Shown here: positions 35,341 to 47,400 of the stretch, in pieces
Position numbering within the stretch: the first letter of the stretch is position 1
How the letters are laid out: the number at the start of each line of letters is the position of its first letter
Origin: Apoderus coryli
Lineage: Eukaryota; Arthropoda; Insecta; Coleoptera; Attelabidae
Reading direction: 5' to 3'
DNA length: 64,000 nucleotides
Assembly: GCA_911728435.2 (NCBI GenBank)
Contig: OU452198.1
Coordinates: 5,270,001 to 5,334,000 of the forward strand
Notes under the pieces: generated by a model
Databases searched by the model: none
What the model saw: only the letters and a program-made list of their open reading frames with translations
Told to the model about the DNA's origin: nothing
Made by a program: the position numbers and the translations under genes

Positions 35341-35744
35341 GCCTCGAGGGCAACAGTTTATTTTGTTTGGTCTCAGTTTCAAAATATGAACTAAACTTTT
35401 TTTTTTTAATGGAACCACCCTGACTTTTCGAGCCATTTAAATTGCATAACACTTTTAATAGTTTTATTTCTAGAAATATCAAAAACCGTTTTACCAAGTC
35501 AATTTTAGAAAAGGGATTGTTTAACAAAACAACACTTTTCGAGATTTTGTCTGTTAACCACTATACTTTCACAAGACGGCCGTTTTTTCGATCCACGACT
35601 CATCAGTGGTGTTCCGTCAGTAGTAGACGCCAAATTCTCTAAATTCTGTAGTATATAAGTACTCGACACGGTACAGAGATCTATATTCGGGTTTTGTTGA
35701 TTGTGATTGTAGTTTATTATGGCTAAAAAAAGTCTTTTAACGCA

Positions 35745-36110
35745 TCATAAATGGCTTGGCAAACTTCTGGGATAAAATTTGAAATTGTACATTTTGGGAC
35801 ACCATACAAATATCAGATACCTTAATGTCACTTCCAATTTTATTCGTGGTGTTAACGCATCTCTCATGTGGTTATCCATTTGTATAATACGTGCCGTCAC
35901 ACAATCCAGAAGAGTATCAAAATTTTGCTTTCTCATTCGCAGATAGTTTTTATAGCTTCCAGGATCCTCTGCTGGAAGTTCTCCTAGAAGTAGGTCGAAG
36001 ACCAATCCACGGTTTAACCCAAACACGTCCTTTTCGTTGGTTGCGTTTCTTTTTCTGTAATTCTTTTATCTTTTTGAAGTGAATACTTCCTTGGCCGCAT
36101 GAGAGGGATT
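35745..36110 (-). pseudogene. PIF/Harbinger transposase, N-terminal fragment
   Basis: The minus-strand frame 36026-35745 reads LLLGELPAEDPGSYKNYLRM then RKQNFDTLLDCVTARI and ALTPRIKLEVTLRYL. This is the pre-catalytic helical region of Harbinger transposases (E..F.NY.RM....FD.LL..V.P.I......R.ai....kL..TLRYL). A shifted frame upstream reads RNQRKGRVWVKPWIGLR (usual pattern R.WV.PW...R). The DDE region is missing: similarity ends at about 35790. Confidence 0.75.
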
Positions 36111-37132
36111 TTTCAAGGTCGCGTCACGACATGATTTATAACATTTTCGTCCCGCAAAAGAGATGAAGCATATAACAAATATGAGGGGGAGAGAAATATA
36201 CTATATCCTATACCATACACTATTATGTATATAGCGGCTTAACGTTGGCCATCCTTCGGTTGTCCTTTTTGTACCGTCATTCATATATTGCCTTCATCTC
36301 TCGTGAAAGAAGTATTCACTTCTATCACGTGTACTGTGCTGCAAGCGTATTTTTTTCTATTAAAAGTTTAGCGACTATTTTACATATGAAAAACTTCTGT
36401 CAAAAAATGCTGATTTATGAGCAATCATAGATAATAATATTAATGTTATGAACGTCCGTTCTATGAGAGATCTTATCATATAAATATGCCGGAGTTTTAG
36501 ATTAATTGATCACTATCAAATATCCTGTTTTTCGAAAATTGGTCGGACCACTCCAATAATACTTATGGTGAAAGTTCCGTATCAAAAGTAGCGTGATAGG
36601 TTGCAATGTACACGCGGCAATCATTTGTGTTTAAAACATAAAATGTGTGACTAAAACATTATCGACACACCAACATTACGTGGTTGTGCATTATTTATTA
36701 TTATTTTACTATGTGCATGTGTTGCTAACCGGTCCGCATTTTTTAGTTTATTTTTGAGGTTAGTAAATAGCTAGTTTTTTGCATTAAAAAAAACATCAAT
36801 TAATTATTATTATTATTATTAGAGGATTATTTTAAATGTGTTTGACATAATATACGGTGGTGTTCTTTAATTTTAGAACATTGTGAAAATATTGTGACTA
36901 AACTAATAATACTCAATAATACCTAACTACCTGGTTATTTTTATTATATTTAAAATAAACTAGGTACATCATTAAATATATTTGTATTATTCTACAGGTA
37001 GGTAGGTAAGCCAATTATTAATATTCTTGCAATATGTTTTCGGTTACGGCACATAGTGAAAGTTAAGAATTCTTTTATAAACACACCTCATTTATTTTTA
37101 TTTTAATATACAAGGTGTTTCTAGAAATAGGT
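36111..37132. other. No gene recognised
   Basis: AT-rich non-coding DNA with (TTA)n and GTAGGTA strings. No ORF is recognisable. Confidence 0.5.
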
Positions 37133-37330
37133 GGTCAAGATTTGTGAGGGAATTGTCTAATCATGAAAAAAATCTAAATTATTATATTTTCGAAACGAGA
37201 TGAATTAATCAAATGTAGCATATTTATTCACCTAGTAAAATGTCGTAAACTGACATGAAATTGATTAAAAATGGATGACCATAGGCGGGTAAACGGGGGG
37301 ACCCTTGCCTTAATTATAACCTAACATTTT
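37133..37330. repeat. Dispersed repeat, copy 2 (see 2337-2610)
   Basis: Contains TCTAATCATGAAAAAAATCT, GATGAATTAATCAAATGTAG, GGCGGGTAAACGGGGGGACC and CCTTAATTATAACCTAAC, matching the 2.4-kb copy. Just upstream, ACAAGGTGTTTCTAG at 37112 resembles the ACAGGGTG termini. Confidence 0.75.
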
Positions 37331-37834
37331 TTTCTTGTGCGTTTTAGGTTCTGGTAAACTTGGAGACCCACAGAATTTGACACTTTTTTTTAACTTTTTA
37401 TAAAGCTTACCTTAAATAGAGATGAATTAAACCAAAAAATCAATGGATCATATAGTTTTTTATTCTTAAATAAATAATAAAGAACTAAATTGCCTCGCTT
37501 CTTTTGGGTTAGGTTAGGTTCGGATCCACTCTTAGTGCGCGGTTCGCTAATATAATAGCGCAAATATCTGCACGATACCGAGTTTAAATAGGTAATTTTT
37601 TTATTTTGTTTTTATTATTTTCAGTTTTTAAAATACGATTAAACAATATTAATAGTGCAGTAAATTTAAAACTCAGTGAAAATAAAACCACTTGGCAACA
37701 CTGTAAATACTGTGTAATGTTATTAGCGTATTTTTACTACTGCGTTGCGCGAATGTCTTGTTTTAATCAACTTTTAAAATCATTATAATAAATATAAATC
37801 CATATATACATATCATATATACATATCATATATA

Positions 37835-39500
37835 CATATCATATATGTATATATGGAGACTATTAGTTTCATGATTTTTTTTTATTTCACCGGAAATACT
37901 TGTTTTTGGTCATTTTATACATAAATAAGTAGTTTTAAAAAAATGTCTGTCTGTCTGTCTCTCTGTCTTTATGCACGAAAACGCAAAAACCACTAAACAG
38001 ATTTTAACCAAATTTGGTACAAAAATACTATAGGACATGGCAAGGAGCTGATTAGATTTTGGGATACATTGAGCGTAGGCAAGGGGTTTAAAAGGGTTCA
38101 AAAATTTAAAAAAATTATAGTTCTTAAACTTATCCGAAATACTGCATAATTTTTTATGCATTTAATTGAATATAACCTAAAATATTGCACATAAAATATT
38201 AGACCACATTGGCGTTCGAAAATAGTGTAAAATAGGGTAAAAAATATTTTAAAAAAACGTACTTCTTAAACATAGCAGAAATATTAACTAATTATTTATA
38301 GCTTTAATAGAATATAACCTATAAAATGTGTCATAAATAACCTACTTTCATAGGCGTTCGTAAATAGTGGAAAGGGGGTCAAAACATAAAAAATATATAT
38401 TTCCTAAACTTATTCGAAATATGGAATAATTTTTCATAGTTGTGATAGAATATAACCTAAAAAATGTTACATAAAAGAATTGGTTCACACAGGCATTCGA
38501 AAATAGTCTAAAAAAAGGGTCAAAAACGAAAAAAAAATGTTTCCCAAATATAAAAATGCAGCATAAAATTTTTATTTACATAGGCGTTCGTAAATAGTAG
38601 AAAAAGGGATAAAAGAAAAAAAAATAAAATGTAAAAATTTTTATATTTAACTAGTTGAATTGGTGTTAAAAATACACGACAGAATTAATGTATTATAGGC
38701 GTCCGTGAAAATTCTATAAAAGGGTCAGAAAAAAATTGTATCCGTGATAACTCAAAAACCACTTAACGGATTTTAACCACATTTGGTACGAAAATACTAC
38801 AGGATATTTATAGGTGGTGATTAACATTGAGCGTAGTCGAGGGTTTTAAAAGAGGGTTAAAACATTTAAACAATCATAGTTCTTAAACTTATCCGAAATA
38901 TTGAATAATTTTTTGTGCGTTTAATTAAACATAACCTAAAATATTTAACCTAAACAATTAGATCACATTGACACTTGAAAAGTGTAAAATGGGGTAAAAA
39001 GGTTAGAAAAAACGAATTTCGTAAACATAGCAGAAATATTGACTAGTTATTTATAGCTTTGATAGAATATAACCTAAAGAATGTTTTATAAATAACTTGT
39101 TTTCATAGGCGTTCGTAAATAGTGTAAAAGGGGTCAAAATAAAAACATATATACTTCCTAAACTTATTCGGAATACGGAATAATTTTTCGTAGTTGTGAT
39201 AGAATATATCCTAAAAAATGTTACATAAATGAACTGGTTCACACAGGCGTTCGAAAAAGGGTCAAAAGCGAAAAAAAAATGTTTTTCCAAATATAACAGA
39301 AAAATTGGCTACTTATATATATAGCTTTGACATAAGATAACCTACAACATGCAGCATAACAATTTTGTTTACATAGGGGTTCGTAAATAGTAGAAAAGGG
39401 GGCAAAATAAATTTTATAATATAACTAAAAAAAAACAGTTATTTTGAGTACAAGAACTTGGCCTAGCTATTCGTGCCTCGAGGGCAACAGTTTATTTTTT
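37835..39500. repeat. Tandem-repeat element, copy C
   Basis: Starts ATATGTATATATGGAGACTA after a short TATCATATATACA repeat and ends CTATTCGTGCCTCGAGGGCA, like copy B. GGCGTTCG-type unit ends occur at about 38213, 38354, 38492, 38582, 38698, 38970, 39109, 39247 and 39378. It is about 90% identical to copy B by eye, with small deletions. Confidence 0.85.
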
Positions 39501-40161
39501 TTAAAAACTGTTCTATCACAATAGAGCTTTTAGCAAAAAAAAAATTGTAAAATTCCGTGGGTCTCCAACTTTACCAGACCCCAAATCTCGTTATTATTTC
39601 TCACATCGAACTCAGAAAAACGTTAAAATAACATTTTCTTGATCTTGATCCCACATAGTCTACATGGAGAATTTTTCTCTATTCCCATTATGCCAAAAAT
39701 ACCGAGTAAGCAAAAATATTATCTCTATTATGGTCCGATGGCAACGATTCAAGAGTTTGACAAATTACAAGCTTCCTAAATACTGAGGAAAACTTAAATT
39801 CAGACGTTTCCATGGTACTTATATGTTATGTTAGTGGACTGTATGATTTTTCACTTCTTGTATTAATTAAACTCATTTGTAGATAAACTAAATATCTTTA
39901 ATTTTGATAAAAACATATTATAATAGTAAATAAGTGTTGTTATGATGCTTATAGCACACGTGCAAAAAAAGGAATGAATATTATGTTTACAATAGGTACA
40001 CTATTATAGTTTTATATCTTATAGCTGTTTGAAATGTCTATAGTAAGAAAAACACAATAGAAAGAGTCACTGTAAACTTTAGAATATGTATAAATATAGG
40101 AAGTAAAGGAGCTAGAATAAATAATATGCAGTGTTGTCACGCAGTTCATAAAGACGTACGG

Positions 40162-40171
<10 letters not shown>

Positions 40172-40198
<27 letters not shown>
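40172..40198. repeat. (TA)n microsatellite
   Basis: About 27 bp of alternating TA, 70 bp upstream of the first ATP-citrate synthase coding exon. Confidence 0.9.
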
Positions 40199-40202
<4 letters not shown>

Positions 40203-40269
40203 GTTTCAATATTGAAACTAATGAAATTTCTACCTCTTTTATTACAGGTGACATTTTAAATAGAGCACA

Positions 40270-41394
40270 ATGTCGGCCAAGGCCATAAGAGAGGCAACGG
40301 GTAAAAATATTATTAATAAATTCATCGGAAACGACACAGCTACAGCTCAATGCCGATTTGCTTCCGTTGATTCTGACACAAAGTTCTCAGAACTGATTGC
40401 GGCACAACCATGGTTAAGAACTGAAAAACTGGTAGTCAAACCCGATCAGCTGATTAAACGACGCGGGAAATTAGGTAATATTCCCTTTTTTTTTTATTGA
40501 TGTTGATTATTTTCAAGGGTTGGTTATAGATCTGTGATGAATAATCTACCTCAACTATGCCCACTATTATAAGCTTTTTTTGTTAAATTTTGAACGTTTA
40601 GAAAAGTGAAATTGTTTGGATAGTTTAATATACTCACGTTGCCAAATTAATTTCAGTCATTTTCTATTATTTCCGTTCCAAAAATCACATTCACTTATTT
40701 TATTTGTTGTCTGTGTTGCACTTTGACAATAAACACCAAAATAAAATGTTAATTAGGATCTAATCACAAAAAACAACTAATTTAAACTGAATATGTTTAC
40801 ACTAAATTATAATAATAGCAATTTATTTCCCTTAAATTCGATTAATAAAAAAATTTGCTACTGAGAGGATTAAACACAAAGGTGAATTTGGTTTTTGTTA
40901 ACGCGTTTAAACTCTTGCCAAATTTTGAAAAATCGCTTTGTTTTGATGCGTGTATGTTTTACTTATTTGTTGGCAGTGAAGCACAGTTTTTGGAAAGCAC
41001 GTGCAGGAAAACACACTTTTGTTTTCTGTTTTATAATTTGATCATGTTTGTTTGGAAATAGTTTTTTGTAAAAGTTGTTTTTGGTTTTTTAAGATTATGG
41101 GCTTTTGATTTTGGCTAATTACCCCTTATCTTGTTTAAATAGGAGTTTTTAGGCAGCTTTGGTTATAATTTAGTAAAGAGTTTCAATCATAACCGTTTTA
41201 GATACTGCCTAATCTTGCCATATGTTTCCTATGTATAATTTATTTATATATATATATATATACAAAGAAAAATGAAATAAACTAACTTGTACGAATCAAA
41301 AATTTTTTTGATTCGTACAAGTTAATTTATTTCATTTTTCTTTGTATATCGGTGATATACTATACTCTGTCAACTTAGTTGAATATCTTTGTTT

Positions 41395-41446
<52 letters not shown>

Positions 41447-44400
41447 GAAAAGCCAATGAAGAAAACGAACGTCTGTAAGTTGGAAAAAAAACATTCGCTT
41501 CAGGTGGGAATCGAACCCACTTCTCACGCTTTCCGGGCATGAATATTTTCTCTCTCTCTCTATACCACGTGCAGGACATGCAATAGAAGAAACACTGCGA
41601 CGTTGTCTGTGTCTTTGATGCCTTCGAACTGAAGGTCGAGACAGCAGCAGAACCACAAAATAGCATAGCGTTTGTGAGTTGGAGGGGACATTGGTATAAT
41701 AGTATCGCGGTTGTGCACTACTATCACCAATGCTTCGGTAGCTCAATGGTAGAGCAAATGCCCGGAAAGCGTGAGAAGTGGGTTCGATTCCCACCTGAAG
41801 CGATTGTTTTTTCCAACTTACAGACGTTCGTTTTCTTCATTGGCTTTTCTATATATTTAGAAATTATTCAACTACAAGTAATTTGATTGGTTACTATATT
41901 TAGTAAAAAATTATCAATGGAACGCAAATTACATTGCTGTCAAAATATTATGACGTTTCTCTTTACACCAATGGTTATTTATTTATGATATGTTGCAAAT
42001 TAAGAAGAAATCACGGTATTATTTTGCGTTACAGGTTTGATTGCTGTGAATAAAACTCTTGATGACGTCCAAAAATGGATAGCTGATCGCATGAATAAAG
42101 ACCAGAAAGTCGGACAAGCCACCGGTAAACTGCGCAACTTCATTATTGAACCATTTGTCCCACATAAAGAGGAAGAAGAAACATATGTCTGTATCTATTC
42201 CCACCGCTTCGCTGACACAATACTCTTCTACCATCAAGGTGGCGTTGACGTTGGAGATGTTGACAGTAAGGCAGTTAAACTTGACGTTCCAGTCGGTGGT
42301 GCTTCAATTGATGAAGCAACTATTGTTAAAGTGCTTTTGGGCCAGATTAAAGATGGAAATAAGAAGAAGATGATATCAAAGTTTATTTTGAATTTGTACA
42401 AGATGTATGTGGATCTGTTTTTCACTTATTTGGAGATTAATCCATTAGTTGTTACTGACAAGGAGATATATATTCTGGATTTGGCGGCTAAGTTGGATTC
42501 TACAGCTGATTATATTTGTAAACCGATGTGGGGTGAGATTGAATATCCCGCACCATTTGGTCGGGATGCTTATCCAGGTAAAATGACCTTTAAAAGTTCT
42601 ACTTGACAATGTTATGGTACGTTTAATATTTTAGAGGAGGCCTACATATCAGATTTGGATTCGAAATCAGGTGCTAGTCTGAAATTGACGATTCTAAATA
42701 AATCCGGTCGCATATGGACTATGGTGGCGGGCGGTGGCGCTTCTGTCATCTACAGTGACACAATTTGCGATCTGGGTGGCGCTAGTGAACTAGCCAATTA
42801 CGGTGAATATTCTGGAGCACCGTCTGAGCAGCAAACCTACGAATATGCGAAGACTATTTTGTCGTTAATGACACAGGAGAAACATCCACAAGGGAAAGTC
42901 TTAATTACAGGTAATATGCCAGGTTTAGGCGTGGTTCACTGCTGACCTTAGTTCAAGGTACGATACTGTGTTGTGCATAGCAGGTTCCGTTATAAATTCG
43001 GTTTAAAATGTGTCATTTTTGACAACTCTGTTGAGCCACCGAATTTTGAAGTTTGAGGTGAATTCAAGGGTAATATTTGCTGTATTGTTCTTCTAATATA
43101 TGGATCAAGATCTTCGGGAAAACTTCTTAGATTTACCAGACGATGAAGATTTTATTGAAATTATAGAAGTTCTGCGACATCATGTTATGACACCTGAGCA
43201 AATGGTTCTAGTAACTTTGAGGAAATTTTATGTAGACCATCGGAAACAACTCCTGGGGCTACAGCTCGAATGTGCAGAGTATATTCGGTCCAAGTGGCGC
43301 TAGTCTCACATCCCCGACTGCTCAGATACATGACCGGCGGATTACACTGCACATGACATCGTCTACTTCTAATAGAATCAGGGTGATCTGATCCCTATAC
43401 CTCAAGCGACTTGTCACGCTACATGCGCCCTCTCAAGGAACATGCCCATGGAAGCATTTTCGCAACTCCACCACTGCCACCCAGGGGACTCCTACTAAAC
43501 AAACCGTTTGCTACTGCAAACCCAACACCAGTCGAGCTAGTCGCTAGTCGGCTAGGTTTGCCATATCCCTTCTGCCAAACTTGAATAGTAACGGTTTGCA
43601 GGATCAAGTCAAATGCTTAGGGCTAATCAATTACCACCTCCCATTATGGGAGAGACAGTGCAACACCTCAAACAACTAGCAAAAGGTAATCCTTCCCCCT
43701 ATTACTCAGACTTGATCCAGACAGCCACCCGAAGACAACTGTCCGTCTCTACTAGGGAGCTTCAACTTTTGTCCAATGGCGCAAGTATCCAGGTTACCCA
43801 GGATTTATTTGGGGTCGGACTAGCAGGTCCCTAGTTTTTAGGGTAAATGCCGCCTGGCAGGACATTTACCCGCCAAGAAAGGTGGTAGCTTGACAAGGGC
43901 TTATGTCCTCCCTGTGTCGTTTTTGAAAACACTGGATTGTGTTCTATACCAGTAGTTAGATTCTTTTTTGAAGTACAGCGTGCGGGTCCTTATTTCAAAA
44001 CGCAATAAAACCCATTTTATGGAGTAGAAGTTTTTATTATTTTCTTAAATAATGTAGGTACATACGTAAAGTTTTGCTTCAAACAGTTTTAAAAATCATG
44101 TCAGGTAGGTGACGCCCTCCATTGTCGATACACTGAATAAGCCGATTTCTGGCATTTGTCATAACCGTTTCCAGCATGGCAGCTGGTATGTTGACCAGTT
44201 CGGCCCGGATGTTGGCTTTGAGATCTTCTAGGGTTCTTGGACGATTGATATAAACACGCGATGTCAAAAATCCCCATAAAAAAAATCGCAAGGGGTCAAA
44301 TCGGGGGAACGAGCTGGCCACACCAAATCACCGCTGATTGAGATTAGGCGCTCCCGAAAGTGTTCCCTCAAAACAGCCATTGATAGCCTTGAAGTGTGAG

Positions 44401-47400
44401 CCGTGGCGTCGTCTTGTTGAAACCAATCGACACCCATATCCAATTTGTTAAGTCGAGGAAAAAAAATATTCCAACATGTTTACATATCGGTTAGAATTCA
44501 CTGCGACTTTAGGTGAGTGCAGGGGCCTTTAATGCAATTCGCGGGGGTTGGTGTCGGCCCAGTATTTTGTTTGTTGACGTATCCACTCACGTCATCACTA
44601 AAAAAACAATTGCGTCCTCCGGAACGTTTTCGAGAAATGGGAGAGTTCTTGAACAATCGCCAACTTGTACGGATGTTAATAAAGATCATCGTGAAGAATT
44701 CGCCTCACTGAACGAGCGGAAAGTCTTAGGACAGATGCATGTTTGCATGCAGAACGCCATGGGGATCGTCACTAGGCACCTGACGGCAGCCTAAACATTC
44801 CAATGTATTAGGTATATTGTTTGTTGTCTCTGTATGGTGGGATATGCATTACTATGTGTATGTAAATGGTGCGCTTAAATGCAGGCCGATATTGTAGATG
44901 GGCAACGACTATGGTACTCTGACGAGGTCATAATAAGAGCGAAACGAATTCGTCAGTATCTGTCGACCCATGCCTCGGTCTGGTTCTACTGAAATAGACT
45001 GAGGCCGTGCTAAATTAAACAAAATCCCTTGTGTAGGTAGAACCAAGCAATTTTGTCCGCTATGCCATAAAATTATTTTAGTTGCATTAATAATATCATT
45101 CGTTCATCTATCTTGCTCTCACAGATTGGGCTCCAGGTTCCTCCCAGATCTGTAAGGGCGACTCATGTATTCCATGAGGCATATTACTGGACAAATTATG
45201 CTAGGGGCAGCTTTATTCCTAGGGCATGTCGTTTGGCCAATCAATGTTCAGGCCTGGATCTGACTGCTCCTGACACATTTGATGTGGGCTTCCCGAGGAT
45301 GCGGCTTTTCATAAAAGGTTTTCACCTACTTAAAATATTGATGGCAAGGGCGACATCTGGACCAACTTTGAGGAAGGTCAGGACAGGGAGTGTCATTTAA
45401 CCTCATTAAAGTAATGTTGATTAGTTTTGCGATGTGAAACAGATATTTGGGACATTCTATTACTCTTCTAAGGTATCTGAAATGTACTGACGAGTAGGTC
45501 TTCTCTATTAGCCTCTCCATGCAGAAGAGAGTAGGTTAGTCTCGTCCTTGGAGAGAAAGGCTCCATTGGCCAATCAAGTAAAACTGATTCAAAGGTGCTA
45601 CGCGATAGATGTGAAGTCTATATCAAGTTTGTGAACCACAATATTCCTTCCTATAACCGAGTAGCTCATAGCAGCATTAGTTTAAGTATTATCCAACCTT
45701 GTCGACACAGTAAAGATCCGCGTTGCCAGTCTGGTACCGTCGTAGAGCAAAACAGGTAAGATGAATCTGTCGTGGGAAATCACAGTGCTCAACTTCTGCA
45801 GCTGCTGTTTAGGAGCGTCTTCATCAGTGAAGGACCCTTGTAGGCTGTTTTATAGCCCCAAAATTCAACTCATTTCTTTATTAATTTTTTATGACCTGGA
45901 AGCAATGACATGAAAGTAAACTAAATTATGTTTATATAAAACAGTCATAGTCTTAGTGTCCATTAAAATTCCTTGAGGCAGAATTTTGATAAATGATTTT
46001 GTTTAGGTGGTGGAATTGCTAATTTTACAAATGTTGCTGCGACATTCCGGGGTATTATAACAGCCTTAATTGAATTCCAAGAGAAATTAATTGATCACAA
46101 AATATCGATATTTGTACGAAGAGCTGGGCCAAATTATCAGGAAGGATTACGGAGAATGAGAGAAGTGGGACAAACATTGGGTAAGTACATAATTCTGCAT
46201 TTTTTATATAGAATTTACTAGCTATTGCCAAAAAGAACCACCAACTTTACTTAATGTTGGAATGACACGATATTTTCGTTTCTTTTTCTCACTAATTAGA
46301 CAGACTAGGTAGGTAAAACGCTTAAAAAGATTTAGTGTCTGTACATTTAATTTCCTTCCTCGACGTACATGCCTGAATCAATTGAACACATTGTAACAAT
46401 CTTGAATTAGCTCAATCCAAATGAACCCCTATATGCTATTCAAATTGCTACTGGTTCGCCCAAGAATCAGCCCATTCTGATTCAAATATTGGGAGGCAAA
46501 AAAAAGCTTTGTAGGTAATATCGCTCCTTGCTTAATCTTACAACTAATTTGTTAATTTAAACAATTTAAAGGTTTTGAAGGTGTCTCGAAAATGACCGTC
46601 CTGTAACTACAATATCTGGTTATCCTTTCCAATATATGCATTTATATTTTCAAAAACCCATAAAACAAAAATAATATTTTCTACTAAAAAGACCCTTTCT
46701 TAGGTAGGTACTACTTTTTTTATCACATTGGAAAAGGCACCAGAGATAATAAGTTTATTATTTACAGATGGTTGTATAATATTCGTAAAAGATAAGAACT
46801 TAAAACTATTAGAAACATTTGGTCACAATCTATTTAAAATAGTATTCACAAAATATTAGATTTCCCAGGTACGTTAGGTAAAAACTAAGAGAAAACAACC
46901 ATAAAACCACGCAACAAGTATCCATGTGGCCAGTGGCGTGGTGTTTTGTTACAACATGGTACAAAAAAAATGGAGAATCAAGCTCAACCACTCCAAATCA
47001 ATCCCAGTCACCTTCACAATTTGTCACAATAATAATTGTCCACTAGTCACTATTGATTGATCACAAATTCTATTCAAAACTATTGTAGATCTGTACCGTG
47101 TCGTAATTTTCAGGTATTCCTTTGTACGTGTTTGGTCCGGAAACTCATATGACCTCCATATGTGGTATGGCATTAGGTACACGGCCAATACCACAAGAAA
47201 ATAATGTAGAATTCGCCACGGCAAACTTTTTATTACCCACTGGTGATAAACAACCTAATAAAAAGAAACCTGACTCGGATTTCATGAAGGAAACTATTAC
47301 TGCGCCACCTGCAAATGACAATGCCAAGGTAAGTGAATTGTCTGAAGTATATTATGTAATGACAGTTCATTTTTCATTGATATTATGTAGTATACCATTA

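Larger units (their letters stand above)
40475..42034. other. ATP-citrate synthase intron 1
   Basis: Donor GTAATA, acceptor TTACAG. Contains a hairpin at 41261-41347, (TA)n at 41400-41440, and the tRNA-like foldback at 41443-41856. No coding sequence was found. Confidence 0.85.
42911..46006. other. ATP-citrate synthase intron 3, transposon-filled
   Basis: Holds a Harbinger fragment (43100-43303), an IS630-like transposase on the opposite strand (44060-44800) and a LINE fragment (45110-45330). The GC-richer stretches at 43320-43990, 44800-45110 and 45330-45960 have no recognisable coding sequence. A GGTAAATGCC/GGACATTTACC inverted pair flanks 43842-43872. Confidence 0.7.

Noticed and set aside
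41375..41794. 139-residue minus-strand ORF across the tRNA-like foldback
   Set aside because: It runs through the foldback arms, a CT repeat and (TA)n. The apparent peptide is repeated because of the inverted repeat, and no domain is present.
41732..41801. Functional tRNA-Ser(GGA)
   Set aside because: There is no long variable arm, C occupies position 33 and the anticodon stem is weak. It is reported as tRNA-like.
43320..43990. GC-richer segment in ATP-citrate synthase intron 3 considered as an extra exon or host gene
   Set aside because: The open frames are short and unrecognisable, and the flanking ATP-citrate synthase exons join in phase without it.
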